A stretch of DNA of 64,000 nucleotides from Lutraria lutraria (GCA_964023205.1 OZ026840.1:29764064-29828063), one strand, 5' to 3'; counted from the stretch's first letter, positions 11,911 to 25,164 are shown. Translations and numbers: made by a program. Notes: generated by a model from the sequence alone, not told the origin.

Positions 11911-14900
11911 GTTAGCAGGTCTCGTAGCTATCTGATTTATTCAAAATAATAAGTGTATACAAAAGTATTAATACATTTACAGTTCAGCCACTTCAAGGCA
12001 ACACCTATATTTGGACGACAAACTTATGTTGTTGTTAAGAGGTTAATGTAATAGTTAATCGTGCAGTGGAAAACGCATATTGTTGAAGGGAGGTTGCTAC
12101 AGGGAGGTTGTATTGTATTTACAACTGTTGCCTAGAAGAGATAACTTTCTAATGTTCACAAAAATATTCATTTTTTTTGCATCATTACGCAGTATCTATA
12201 AGTTCAACAATCTAAACTTTTTTTACTGATTCTTGCTTGTCCATCGGTGATGTGAAGTATTTTCTCCGGATGATAATAACTAGTACTTTAAATAAGGTTA
12301 TGTTAAACAATTTAGAGAAATAATAGATAACTAAATGGTTGTAATTACTACGGTCATGCCAAGAGTGGCACCAGTGAGAAAATAATATCATCATCTATAA
12401 TAGTATTTCTGTATGAGGTATATTTTAGTGACTAACAAGAAAAACTATAACAAAACGTTATATAGGTAGACGAATTACAAGAAGCATATTGGTTTATGTT
12501 TTTTGTATGAAGTTGCTTTTTTCTGAAAGGATATTGACTGTATATTTTATTCAATCCTCCATTAAGGAGAGTATAACATATTTACATGATATGAGTAATA
12601 CACATTATAATGACAATCATGAGTATTTGACAAATGAATAAATTCATGGATATAGTTCACAAGCACATGGTAATATCATATCCTACATCAATTAAATAGA
12701 ATCGACCCTAAATGTTAACGAATTCACCATAAATCTGGGCACTATCATACAACCACATTGAACTTCAAATAGCCACACGACAACTTATCAAGGCAACGCC
12801 TTCATGATTTATTTACCTGCCAGCTATTAATAGATTCAGTCATCATCTTTAGCCAGTCAAATGGACAGGATAAGCCAAACTAGTAATAGACACTACACTA
12901 TGTACTCGCAAACAGCTATAATAAACTAATAATAATAAGTATGATTCGTCTAGAAAAGTATGCTTGTTCCCTTATGAACAGAAATGAAAGCTTGCCTCCG
13001 TCATGTTGTTACACGTGGTTGTGTAACACTCATCTTTTCCATACGCCATATCACAATGTTTGCATTGTATTAAGGAAACACTACCAGCAGTGCTTTGTCC
13101 TGTAATATGGTCAAAAATGAATATAAATTAACTATACGCCTGCATTTAACAAATAGCAGAAACAACCAATATAAAACAGTCATGCCAAAAAATGAAATAT
13201 GGTATAAGATGGCATATCGTATTATTGCAGCAATTCTTGACATTATTTTGTTGGAGGGGGGGGTATGTTTCCAGACTTTGCAGTATCCTTTAAAAAGTCT
13301 GTGTATACATACATGTAGATAAGAAAAGGTCATTTGAAAACAAAACAAAACCTACCAATAAACCTACCATTTGTCCCCAAAATATAACCATCTCAAATCC
13401 CCTCAATACAAAGCCACTTAATACATGAAATGTGTGGGTTAACAAGTTTATTTTCGGAAGCTGGACAATAGTTGGGTTTTCATAGCCGTCACTCGCTCTG
13501 TCCGAATGATTTTTTTATACGGACCAATGCACTACGTTTTCTTCATCCGCAATGCAAGTATTCCATGCAGCGTAAGTCTGTGTAAATTCAGTTTCCATGA
13601 GTAATTTCAGTACTTGGATTGATATATATATTTACCTACCCTTCTCGAAAAAACGCTCACTTATTTACCAAAACTGTGTTTTATTGTGATTTTTGTATTG
13701 GGCTAAACAAAATAGGTTGGGCCAAATTCTTAAAACTTAGGCCAAATGTGCTTCCCGACACTGTTGTGGAACCAACAAGTACCAAACTAACAGCTAGATA
13801 TGTCAAAAACAAATGAAATCAATGCCTATACCTTTTAATGTTAACTAGTGACACTATAGATGCTTTATTTTACATGTGTATACTTATGGGATTCACAGAA
13901 TAAATAAATATTCATAATCTCATATACATATAACGAGCGGGTTTTGCTATAATAGTTAAAAAAGTTAAATAATATCACATTTTAATACCAAGCAACAAAA
14001 AAATATAACCGAAGCGCAAAAATGGTGATTTATTGCGATAAATACTGCACCCCTTTATCGACTTTTCCTTATCAGCGTTAACCATCTCTTGTGCATTGTA
14101 TTAATTGGTACGATATGATACAATAATTTGTTTTAAAATCTCTTACAATATATCAAACCTGGGCGTGGTTTCAATTACAGACCATATATAAACATTTGCG
14201 ATTTTGATTGGCTATTAAAATTGAATGGGATGCGTCAAATTTGTTGATTTCATGAGACGATAATGATCCGACACTGTTACAATAGGTGTCATTTTCGAAT
14301 TAGCATTGCCGTCTTATCTGATGACGGATTTCAAAGCATTTTCTTTATTTTGTAGCGGAAATCTTAATCTAGGGATCACTGTCTCAGAAAGTTGGTACTT
14401 GTTTTTATCAATGGCGTATTACGTAATAAACAGCGGGGTATTTAAAAATCTGAGGCACTCTTTCCTGAATTATACATTTATAGTCATTTTAAGGCTATTT
14501 GTTGTAATATATTCCTGTATACAGAGTAGTTGTTATTTTTTTTAATTACGTGCGATATTGGTTTGTAGAAGACCAAGCAAATGTAATATTTGTATAACAC
14601 TTAATTTTATATATTTTAACTATTCTGATTAAAATATTTATCCGTTCATGTAACAATGAACAAGAAAAATATTTTCTTAATTCTATATACAAAGATACAC
14701 ACACTCAGTAGATCTACATATATAGTTTAACATTAACAAGGACGCATGCATATAATAAGTCTTTGACATTTAAAAAAACAACACAAAAAGTCTATCAACT
14801 TAAAAAGCAACACATCTTATGTTTAAAATTAATTTCTTTTCTAACCAATTCAGAAATTATACATACAAAAGCATGAAATATTTTTGTTTTATTTGTACGT

Positions 14901-14913
14901 ATCTTACGTCGCC

Positions 14914-15041
14914 GTAAGTCCTTGCTTATAATAAAACAAAATACAGAAAATAGATCAGCAAGCTGCTCGTGATGCATTATGGGAGCGTCTTGAATAAACG
15001 CCGATGCTATACGGTCCGATTCCGGTATTTGTTAGTCGCAC
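14914..15041. other. Spacer of palindrome 2
   Basis: A 128-bp unique stretch. Its left end starts GTAAGTCCTTGCTTATAA and forms, with the arm end, a small inverted repeat CTTACG-TCGC-CGTAAG; its right end has GTCGCACGGCGAC. No convincing exon was seen in either orientation. Confidence 0.75.
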
Positions 15042-18003
15042 GGCGACGTAAGATACGTACAAATAAAACAAAAATATTTCATGCTTTTGTATGTATAATT
15101 TCTGAATTGGTTAGAAAAGAAATAGACTTTTTGTGTTGTTTTTTTAAATGTCAAAGACTTATTATATGCATGCGTCCTTGTTAATGTTAAACTATATATG
15201 TAGATCTACTGAGTGTGTGTATCTTTGTATATAGAATTAAGAAAATATTTTTCTTGTTCATTGTTACATGAACGGATAAATATTTTAATCAGAATAGTTA
15301 AAATATATAAAATTAAGTGTTATACAAATATTACATTTGCTTGGTCTTCTACAAACCAATATCGCACGTAATTAAAAAAAATAACAACTACTCTGTATAC
15401 AGGAATATATTACAACAAATAGCCTTAAAATGACTATAAATGTATAATTCAGGAAAGAGTGCCTCAGATTTTTAAATACCCCGCTGTTTATTACGTAATA
15501 CGCCATTGATAAAAACAAGTACCAACTTTCTGAGACAGTGATCCCTAGATTAAGATTTCCGCTACAAAATAAAGAAAATGCTTTGAAATCCGTCATCAGA
15601 TAAGACGGCAATGCTAATTCGAAAATGACACCTATTGTAACAGTGTCGGATCATTATCGTCTCATGAAATCAACAAATTTGACGCATCCCATTCAATTTT
15701 AATAGCCAATCAAAATCGCAAATGTTTATATATGGTCTGTAATTGAAACCACGCCCAGGTTTGATATATTGTAAGAGATTTTAAAACAAATTATTGTATC
15801 ATATCGTACCAATTAATACAATGCACAAGAGATGGTTAACGCTGATAAGGAAAAGTCGATAAAGGGGTGCAGTATTTATCGCAATAAATCACCATTTTTG
15901 CGCTTCGGTTATATTTTTTTGTTGCTTGGTATTAAAATGTGATATTATTTAACTTTTTTAACTATTATAGCAAAACCCGCTCGTTATATGTATATGAGAT
16001 TATGAATATTTATTTATTCTGTGAATCCCATAAGTATACACATGTAAAATAAAGCATCTATAGTGTCACTAGTTAACATTAAAAGGTATAGGCATTGATT
16101 TCATTTGTTTTTGACATATCTAGCTGTTAGTTTGGTACTTGTTGGTTCCACAACAGTGTCGGGAAGCACATTTGGCCTAAGTTTTAAGAATTTGGCCCAA
16201 CCTATTTTGTTTAGCCCAATACAAAAATCACAATAAAACACAGTTTTGGTAAATAAGTGAGCGTTTTTTCGAGAAGGGTAGGTAAATATATATATCAATC
16301 CAAGTACTGAAATTACTCATGGAAACTGAATTTACACAGACTTACGCTGCATGGAATACTTGCATTGCGGATGAAGAAAACGTAGTGCATTGGTCCGTAT
16401 AAAAAAATCATTCGGACAGAGCGAGTGACGGCTATGAAAACCCAACTATTGTCCAGCTTCCGAAAATAAACTTGTTAACCCACACATTTCATGTATTAAG
16501 TGGCTTTGTATTGAGGGGATTTGAGATGGTTATATTTTGGGGACAAATGGTAGGTTTATTGGTAGGTTTTGTTTTGTTTTCAAATGACCTTTTCTTATCT
16601 ACATGTATGTATACACAGACTTTTTAAAGGATACTGCAAAGTCTGGAAACATACCCCCCCCCTCCAACAAAATAATGTCAAGAATTGCTGCAATAATACG
16701 ATATGCCATCTTATACCATATTTCATTTTTTGGCATGACTGTTTTATATTGGTTGTTTCTGCTATTTGTTAAATGCAGGCGTATAGTTAATTTATATTCA
16801 TTTTTGACCATATTACAGGACAAAGCACTGCTGGTAGTGTTTCCTTAATACAATGCAAACATTGTGATATGGCGTATGGAAAAGATGAGTGTTACACAAC
16901 CACGTGTAACAACATGACGGAGGCAAGCTTTCATTTCTGTTCATAAGGGAACAAGCATACTTTTCTAGACGAATCATACTTATTATTATTAGTTTATTAT
17001 AGCTGTTTGCGAGTACATAGTGTAGTGTCTATTACTAGTTTGGCTTATCCTGTCCATTTGATTGGCTAAAGATGATGACTGAATCTATTAATAGCTGGCA
17101 GGTAAATAAATCATGAAGGCGTTGCCTTGATAAGTTGTCGTGTGGCTATTTGAAGTTCAATGTGGTTGTATGATAGTGCCCAGATTTATGGTGAATTCGT
17201 TAACATTTAGGGTCGATTCTATTTAATTGATGTAGGATATGATATTACCATGTGCTTGTGAACTATATCCATGAATTTATTCATTTGTCAAATACTCATG
17301 ATTGTCATTATAATGTGTATTACTCATATCATGTAAATATGTTATACTCTCCTTAATGGAGGATTGAATAAAATATACAGTCAATATCCTTTCAGAAAAA
17401 AAGCAACTTCATACAAAAAACATAAACCAATATGCTTCTTGTAATTCGTCTACCTATATAACGTTTTGTTATAGTTTTTCTTGTTAGTCACTAAAATATA
17501 CCTCATACAGAAATACTATTATAGATGATGATATTATTTTCTCACTGGTGCCACTCTTGGCATGACCGTAGTAATTACAACCATTTAGTTATCTTTCTCT
17601 AAATTGTTTAACATAACCTTATTTAAAGTACTAGTTATTATCATCCGGAGAAAATACTTCACATCACCGATGGACAAGCAAGAATCAGTAAAAAAAGTTT
17701 AGATTGTTGAACTTATAGATACTGCGTAATGATGCAAAAAAAATGAATATTTTTGTGAACATTAGAAAGTTATCTCTTCTAGGCAACAGTTGTAAATACA
17801 ATACAACCTCCCTGTAGCAACCTCCCTTCAACAACATGCGTTTTCCACTGCACGATTAACTATTACATTAACCTCTTAACAACAACATAAGTTTGTCGTC
17901 CAAATATAGGTGTTGCCTTGAAGTGGCTGAACTGTAAATGTATTAATACTTTTGTATACACTTATTATTTTGAATAAATCAGATAGCTACGAGACCTGCT
18001 AAC

Positions 18004-18124
18004 ATGCGCCTAGTCATTTTGAATATTTCATTTTATCTTTGCATTCACACAGAGTTGTTTTATGGAGGAAATCATAACGTCAGATTTAACCATTCGTTAC
18101 AAAGGAGGGTGTTTGTCAACACAG
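18004..18124 (+). CDS. Gene A exon 1 (putative signal peptide)
   Basis: ATG followed by MRLVILNISFYLCIHTEL, a plausible if not strong secretion signal, then a stretch with an N-H-S glycosylation site. The exon is closed by the donor ACAG|GTAAAT in phase 1, which fits the phase-1 start of the LU exon at 20404. It lies inside the right arm of palindrome 2. The alternative is that it is an unrelated chance ORF and the true first exon is elsewhere. Confidence 0.4.
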
Positions 18125-18720
18125 GTAAATACAGCCAACCACTTCTACCGTACAATGTGTTTGTTACTCCACGATACATTCAGCCAAAGTTCATTTTAAC
18201 CTCTGACTGTACAGACCATCACAAATAAGATCATTTTTACTTTCTGGTACTTGTCATAGTATACAAGCCAGATTCATCGTTATTAGATCATATAAAAGTA
18301 TTTTCAATTACAGTATAGTTGACCAAAGTATATGTGTTACAAGTATCCAATATCATATCTGAATATTTCTCCCTAGTCCTATCTTTCATTATTGCAATAG
18401 AACTAAAAATGCATAATTAATTTAATTATGTGTCTGAATAGTTTTGTGGTTTGCAAAGAAATAGGAACTGTGTAATCCATTACAGATAGTATCACTTTTA
18501 ATTAATCTATTTGTTTGTAGAATTGTCAGAAGCAACACAAAAGAGATTCTGCCGTTTCGTGCTTCAAGTAAGAGAAAACCTTGTTCTATTATTCCCTATT
18601 AATTTAGTCATTTTATGAAGCTGATCTTGATAATTTTGTTTCGAAATGCGTATGTTTTTACAATGTGTACCCTACGGTAGCGCTACGCACTGACCTGTGT
18701 TCTAACACTTGGGGCATTAT

Positions 18721-19123
18721 CAATGTGTACACTACGGTAGCGCTATGCACTGACCTGTGTTATTCTGCTCGGAGCATTATGGGTATTTGCAGGAACTACT
18801 TACAAAATGGAAATTATAAACAATAACATAGCGTGACGTCACCGTATGGTACACATCGGAGCCAAGCGTACTTCAACATTGCGTTTCACTGAATAATGAG
18901 TGTTATTGACGAAAGCATAAGAATAGAAATGGTACTACGTATTCATTTTACATAACTAAACAAATTTGTTAATAACATACAACCGATATGGTTGTTTTGA
19001 CAGTTTTAATCCTTCCGCGGAACTATACTTTTAGCGTATGTATAACTATCTAAATGTGGATAGTAATCAGTTTTATGTATAGAGGTTAGACAAACGTAGT
19101 GACGTCACGCTATGTATAGAACG
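18721..19123 (-). mobile_element. 403-bp mobile element, mirror copy
   Basis: Right-arm counterpart of 10791-11193, nested in the older copy at 18660-19426. It came with the inverted duplication and is not an independent insertion. Confidence 0.75.
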
Positions 19124-19873
19124 GGGGCATTATGTGTATTTGAAGGGACTACTTTCAAAGTGGAAGTTAAGCAGAGCCAAGCGCATATCAACATGGCGTT
19201 TCAATGAGTAATTGATAAAAACACCGAAGAAAATGTTATAACGTATTTATTTTACATAACTAAACATATTTTGTTAATAATATACAATCAAAATGGTTGA
19301 TCTGACATTTTTAATCCTTCCGCGATACTTTATTTTAGCGTATGCATAGTTATCCTAATACCGCTAGTAATCAGTTCTAAGTATAGAGGTTAGACAAACG
19401 TAGTGATATCACGCTTTGTATAGATTGTATGTTTTTTATGAAGGGTTTGAATATCTGGAAATGTTATGGTCGAATACCATTCCTCAGTTTCCTGTGCAGT
19501 CTTGGTCTTTTTAGTTTGATATTTAGTAAAACGCTTCTGTCCTGAACTTCAAAAAAAGGTCCAAGAAAGTCAAACAATAAAAACAGATTTCCAGATGTTT
19601 CACTTGTAAAAACACCATTTTGACTGTACAGACTGCATAGCAATAAAAGAACCACCACGAACAAAGAAGACAACAACAAAAATCTGCTAATATGGCTCGA
19701 TGTTGTCCTTTATAAAACACAAAACACACAGTTCAATAGTTATCGACATCGAGAAAAATATATTGGCTTCTTATCAAGATTTTTCACAACTGCAGATGCT
19801 GTCATGACAACAATTGCAACATGAAAATGTGTGAAATACCTAACGGTAAATACAGTTCATGTTTTATCGTAAA

Positions 19874-20403
19874 AATAAAAACTTATATATCACATATCGG
19901 TGATAAGTCCGTTTTTTTTTTGGTACTGAGAAAGAGGTCAAAACTAACAAATGGGTGATCTGTTAAATTGCTTTCTCCCGCTAACGGTACAATTTGAAAT
20001 AATTATGTAAAAAACGATTTGACGTGATTGATTTCAAAGAAGTATACTGTGATCCCGTTGTCCATGTATATGCAATTATGTTTATGATTATTTAGATATT
20101 ATTTCTAATGGTTAAGTGCATTTTTATGTCATATACATTAATCCTTTCAATGCTGGAACCGAAACTTCAAAGCCTTTATAATCTGGATAGAGCCAGCACA
20201 CCTGGCATGCAGCCTGATAAAGCTCCTAACATGTTGTTGACTAACAAAAAATTCATTATGATATGCCTTAAATTGACAATGGACTGTTTCAAAATGGAAG
20301 CTGCACAAGTCCATTCAAGAAACTCAGCAAGTTATAAGTTTATAAAAGGAAATATTGACATTACAAAATACGAGTTCTACTAATAATTATTACTGCATTT
20401 CAG
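19874..20403. other. End of gene A intron 1; nothing recognised
   Basis: From the palindrome edge to the first LU exon. A 90-codon frame at 20108-20383 has no domain or splice support. No repeat family recognised. Confidence 0.5.
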
Positions 20404-20531
20404 GTAATAATCTGGTAACTTCTAGTCCAATGAGTGTAATTCCATCAAATATCATACGATGCCGACAATGTGTAGACGCGGCAAATCTCGGAGATTGTCA
20501 TAGTTTTGTGTCTTGTGATGCCACGACAGAG
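20404..20531 (+). CDS. Gene A exon 2, LU domain part 1
   Basis: Acceptor TGCATTTCAG, donor GAG|GTAAGA, phases 1 to 0. Encodes IIRCRQCVDAANLGDCHSF and then VSCDATTE, with the LU opening pattern C-x2-C-x8-C-x5-C. Direct counterpart of 40316-40401 in gene B. Confidence 0.8.
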
Positions 20532-21349
20532 GTAAGAACTTGCAAGTAAAAACATGCGCAATATTCATATTCTTAAACACGATAGATAAATACATACATA
20601 GGAAACTCGTCAAAATGTGGCGTAGTTTTTTTTATTTCTCAATTATGTATGTTTCATTTTTGTATTTTGTGCTGCCGCCATGTACGGCTATCAGGTAACT
20701 AAACCAGCGCTTTTAACCAAAGATCAATTATACACTTAAGTCTATTGTGCCATCCCCGGTATAAATCAAATATAGGAGATCAAATGTATTTAGATTTTAG
20801 GAAGTCGTCTGTAACTCTACAGCTGAGTTGTTCAAAAATATTTTATTTCAAGTGTTGATGATGCAGCAGACCTCTCACTTTCTTTAACCCGTGCGTATTT
20901 GCATAAGAATGGTAACATTGTATGATTGTATTAAGCAACATGTCTGAGTTTATATTTTACACGTAAAGAAATGTATGCAACTTCAGTGTTCTGAGACACA
21001 CTTTATCCATTTTATTGTGTTTACCTGTTGTAAAACGGTCCGTGCGACAGCTATGATCATCTCAGTGCTGCTCCATAAAGAGAGAAGAGAAGAAGATACA
21101 TACAAACTGGGGAATTCGACTCTCTATTGTTATTTCCAATAGTGTTAAGCACTCAGCTCAGTTTTTGGCTGGTAGTTGAAATGGGGACACTGAAAAAGTC
21201 TTCCTTAAAAAATCCGATAGTGAATCCAAGAGTCGAATCTAAGACCTTTCGTTCAGTGGTCCAGCGAGTAACCATTAGACCGCAAATCATGTCTATTAGA
21301 TTTACATTAATAGCTAAATTTATCATTAAAACTGCTTGGTTTGTCTTAG

Positions 21350-21421
21350 ACATGTTACATGGACCAAGTGATCAACAGCCAATTAAGAATTAGATTTTAC
21401 GGAGGATGTAGAGCGACATCG
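21350..21421 (+). CDS. Gene A exon 3, LU domain part 2
   Basis: Acceptor TTTGTCTTAG, donor ATCG|GTAAGT, 24 codons, phase 0 at both ends. Begins TCYMDQVINSQ and ends FYGGCRATS; the TCY start and GC end match the 24-codon exon of gene B at 42390-42461 in length, phase and cysteines. Confidence 0.8.
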
Positions 21422-22104
21422 GTAAGTCTTAATCGTGCATGCATATCATTCATAACATAATACATTCGATATTAAGACCACGTTGATAATCCAGAAGTGA
21501 TCTTTGCATAAAGTCGGCCTCATTCTGAATTTGATATATTGTGGAAGTATAAGAAGCCGTTTCGAAAATATATGCTACTTGTAATAAAGTGATGCATTCT
21601 TAATTAGTTTTATACGGACCGTCCGCTAAAATGTCATCATTTCTTGTAAAACTGTTATACGTTTTTACAATTCCACATGCTTTCAAGAGCAACAATGGCG
21701 TGCAACTGACAACAGACAATTTCAGGATATTGTCAAACGGTAAATATACGCTGTAATAAAGTTTGTATTTAGATCCTCGCGTTGGATCCTCATGAAAACC
21801 TTCATTTTCTTTCATAATTGCATGTATGATTTTCCTAGGTACATTCAAACCTGTGAATTAAGGCAACCCCTGGGAATGATATAATGTGGCCTCTGCTGAC
21901 AGGTGGCCTTTATTTGGAGGTCATTTTGTTCCGAATAATCGATGACGGGTTTTCAAAGAATTGCCCTTATTCACAAGGTGGACTTGTTGCCGGTTTGACT
22001 GTATGTTTGTCCGTTTCAAATCAGGTGCCTTAGAAAATAAATTTATTCTCATTACTTTTGTTGATACATGCGTTTGAACAATAAGATTGTGTTTTATTCA
22101 AAAG

Positions 22105-22178
22105 GTATGCGTTGCAGTGGGAAAACGTGCCAATAATCCACAAATGAAGAGACAGACCAATTTTGTGGCGTGTTCCAG
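22105..22178 (+). CDS. Gene A exon 4, LU domain part 3
   Basis: Acceptor ATTCAAAAG, donor CCAG|GTAACT, phases 0 to 2. Encodes VCVAVGKRANNPQMK through NFVACS, carrying two LU cysteines. Confidence 0.75.
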
Positions 22179-22901
22179 GTAACTGGTTATTATATTAGTT
22201 ACAATACAACTCGATATAGTACACTTTAATAAATAAATAAATATCGGAAATAATGTATTTTAGCTTAACTATAAAATGTGTCCGGAGGACACCAATGTCC
22301 ACGCTGAGAGCTTACTAAAGTCAAAAGCGGCCCAACCCCTGTGAAAATGTTTGGATTTAAACAGAAATCGAACTTAGCCTGCATTTTCTTTCATCATACA
22401 CATTCGTAATAAACTTGAAACCAATCTATGGAATATTCCTTAAGTTATCGTTCGGAAGCCAAAATTTAAACGAACAGACGGAGGTAAGACTTTATGACCT
22501 TCTACCATTTCAAATAGCGGGTGCATAAAAATCTACTCACTGTGCACTCGGTTAGAGCTAAAAGTTGCAAATAACCAATCGAAGGTTGTCCAAGCGCTTA
22601 AATTTTGGGAAACTCAGGCGCAATGTGTGAATGGGTATTTACTATATCTGTTTATCATCAAATTTCTTATTTCTAATCTATGTGTTATGTAATAAATGTA
22701 ATAATCCTTGTATCTGGGTGAAATAAAGACATGTTCTGTTCTGTTCTGTTAATGGATCATTCACACTCCATCAGAGTCAATTAAATAAGACCATGTAAGT
22801 ATAGAAAACCAGTTCTCTCCAAACTAAGCCTTTCTTTTCTGTGTAAATATACATACATACTAGTATTCCTATAACTGAATGACGATATTTTCCACTGGCA
22901 G

Positions 22902-22951
22902 GTGTTGCGACACATCCAACGGTTGTAACAATAATTTATGTGGAATTTTAG
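22902..22951 (+). CDS. Gene A exon 5, LU domain end (CC motif)
   Basis: Acceptor CCACTGGCAG, donor TTTTAG|GTATAA, phases 2 to 1. Encodes CCDTSNGCNNNLCGIL: the adjacent CCD and following C-N are the diagnostic end of LU/Ly6 three-finger domains. LU domains of animals are mostly GPI-anchored or secreted ligand-binding modules. Confidence 0.8.
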
Positions 22952-23960
22952 GTATAAAAACACGTGATATCACTATCCTATTGAGGTTGGGTAATGGGTG
23001 TAAGCTGTGCTGGTTCTTTTGTTTCGTGCGTGTGTGCGTTTGTGGAGGGGATTCGTGCATGCTTGCATGCGTATGTACCTGCGTATTTGTGCTTGGTATT
23101 GAACCATTGGATGGATGCCCTCTTTGTTATTTGTTTGAATTACTGCCTTGTGGCTTTTTAGCCGGAGTTGGTGTAAACCATGTTAACCTAAGGAAGTGTT
23201 TTTCAATGATCGCGTTGCGTTTTTTTGCCGGACCCAGTGTAAGCAATGTTGACGGTTAAAATTGTGTTTTTGGAATGACTGTGGCGTAAATTTGCGTGTA
23301 TAGGCGCAAGCTCTTTTATGTTATTTTTGTGTTCGTTTTTAGTGTACTTTTATGTGTTTGTGTTCGTTTTGTTTTGACAGTGAACTAAGTATTTGATGTG
23401 TTTTGGAGTTGTGTAAGCCATATCGGAAGATTTGTTACGTTCTGCCTTTTGGATTGGGAAATAGTTCGTGCTTCATTTGTTAACAGGTAATTATTGGTAT
23501 GTTAATTTGCATGTTTTTGTGTTTTGTACATTTCAATGTGTTTTTGGTGTATACCCATTTGGATAATGTGTTGCCCTGTAGGCTGTGTGGTAGTATGGAC
23601 AATTTGCATGTGGTGTATTTTCTTGAATTCCTTATTTTCTGTCTAGTTAACGACATTTCATAACTTGAATAAACATATAGTTGACTTTCACATGTAATAT
23701 GCTGTTTAAACACCCTTTGCCAAGAAACACTCATTCTACATAAGATAAAAATATATTTTTGAGTACTCGTTTGAAGCCGGCGTGTCTAAATTAAAGCGAT
23801 CGGCTTCTAAACCATTATCAAACGTGACTTTAAATTTAACAAGACGAACGATCATCATTATAAATATATTTAGTGCTATTATGTAATATGATTATACTCA
23901 TCAGAAGTGTGTTTTAGTAAATCCAAAACTTAATTTTGTTTTCAATTCGTTCTCCTTCAG

Positions 23961-23978
23961 GTGGAAGCAAGATAAACT
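23961..23978 (+). CDS. Gene A exon 6, 18-bp linker microexon
   Basis: Acceptor TTCTCCTTCAG, donor AACT|GTAAGA, symmetric phase 1. Adds Gly-Gly-Ser-Lys-Ile-Asn between LU and Ig1. Supported by exact phase fit on both sides and a good pyrimidine tract. Confidence 0.6.
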
Positions 23979-24039
23979 GTAAGATGATATTTCACTTATT
24001 CATGCGAAATAAATAAGTTTTGTCAAATATTAATGCAGT

Positions 24040-24205
24040 TACATCTCAACTAATATCCAAAATCGATGGGACCGAAATATTATTTCGGATAATCGAGTTT
24101 ATTTTGTATTGAAGTAAATAAGGGAAATCGGGACCGACTATTCATTACGGATAACACCACGCTTTCGGATAGTCCGAATTCGTATAATCGAAGTTTACTG
24201 TAAAC
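24040..24205. repeat. MITE-like repeat in a gene A intron
   Basis: Contains inverted pieces around TTATTTCGGATAATCGAG and TCCGAATTCGTATAATCGAA and ends AGTTTACTGTA. Reads like a small DNA-element remnant; ends not resolved. Confidence 0.35.
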
Positions 24206-24528
24206 TCAAACTTTAACCAGATTTTCTGATCGTTTTAAATTTGTTGAAACATACGCAATTTTTTTTATGTGAGAACATAGTATGAAACCACATGCGGACA
24301 AGCATTGTGTGTTTGAAATTCACCCTAATATAAATAAAAGCAAACTTGTTCCCACCAAATTAAGCATTCTCTAGCAGATCACCAGAGATACAATGCACAT
24401 AAGCAAGCTAGTCATAAACAATCACTAGAACATATCAAACTATATAGAAGAACTCTTAATTAGATGACATTGTCGCTTTGAAAGTTTGGTAATTCAATTA
24501 TCTTTACCTTCGACTTGGAATGTTTCAG

Positions 24529-24648
24529 CGACATCAGTCAATGTTTCGGTATCATATGGCAACACTATCAGACTGGACTGTGGTAAGTTTGCAACCGCCT
24601 TGTGGTACACATGGACAACGCCCTGTGCTGGAAGAGTCATCACAAGTG
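24529..24648 (+). CDS. Gene A exon 7, Ig1 N-terminal half
   Basis: Acceptor AATGTTTCAG, donor AGTG|GTATGA, phase 1-1. Encodes TSVNVSVSYGNTIRLDCG, then LWYTWTTPCAGRV: the B-strand cysteine and C-strand tryptophan of an Ig fold, plus an extra cysteine in TTPC that Ig2 also has (TNEC). Confidence 0.75.
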
Positions 24649-25047
24649 GTATGAATGTATTAACCCTCTAAATTTATAAATTACTTCTTTTCGGTTGATC
24701 TCAACATGAAGGAGTACATGTGCTTTTTAAGGAGGGTCAGACTTCATAAAAATCAAATTAAAATTAATAATTTCTAGATTAAATCCAAGACAGAAGAGAA
24801 AAGAACTGCATATTATTTTCGATTTCAGTATAAAAAGTTACTCATTAACGTGACAAATGTTTAATCTACATTCCACAACTGCATATTAAGTGTATAACTG
24901 GCATACATTTTTAAAACAGAAACATAAAGTGGCAGAGAGACATTAAACAATATGTAAAAACGTTTGATCCTAATATTTAGATAATATTGCATATATTAGT
25001 ACGTGGCATACCGACTGTCGCAACTATATGACATTTTTGCATTCAAG

Positions 25048-25164
25048 ATCCGGTATTACTGGCGTCCAAGAGTGCAACTATAAAAGAAGCGGGATCTTAT
25101 ACGTGTGAACCAAATTGTATTTCATGCCAGAACGTTACAATAGCATATACGGTCACGTTGAATA
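25048..25164 (+). CDS. Gene A exon 8, Ig1 C-terminal half
   Basis: Acceptor GCATTCAAG, donor AATA|GTTAAG (a weaker GT), phase 1-1. Contains IKEAGSYTCEPNCISC: the A-G-x-Y-x-C F-strand signature followed by a C-x2-C pair before the G strand. Confidence 0.7.

Larger units (their letters stand above)
10040..14913. repeat. Palindrome 2, left arm
   Basis: Reverse complement of 15042-19873. Paired coordinates sum to 29913 at the outer end, 29917 further in and 29955 at the centre because the left arm has a 38-bp stretch (about 14788-14825) that the right arm lacks. Other differences are substitutions and homopolymer length (8 G at 13256 versus 9 C in the mate). The outer limit is sharp at TTTACGATAAAAC. 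The arm holds nested 403-bp elements, a copy of the putative first exon of gene A, and short ORFs shared with the other arm. Confidence 0.95.
15042..19873. repeat. Palindrome 2, right arm
   Basis: Inverted copy of 10040-14913; begins GGCGACGTAAGATACG and ends GTTTTATCGTAAA. It overlaps the start of gene A: the proposed first coding exon lies at 18004-18124, and the arm end at 19873 falls in the first intron. Confidence 0.95.

Noticed and set aside
14306..14545. 79-codon hydrophobic frame in both arms of palindrome 2
   Set aside because: Same reason; no ATG in a good context and no splice partner.
22879..23259. 126-codon frame with C-rich hydrophobic stretch
   Set aside because: It starts in the true LU exon (22902-22951) but in another frame and then runs through intron sequence rich in GTGTGTT.
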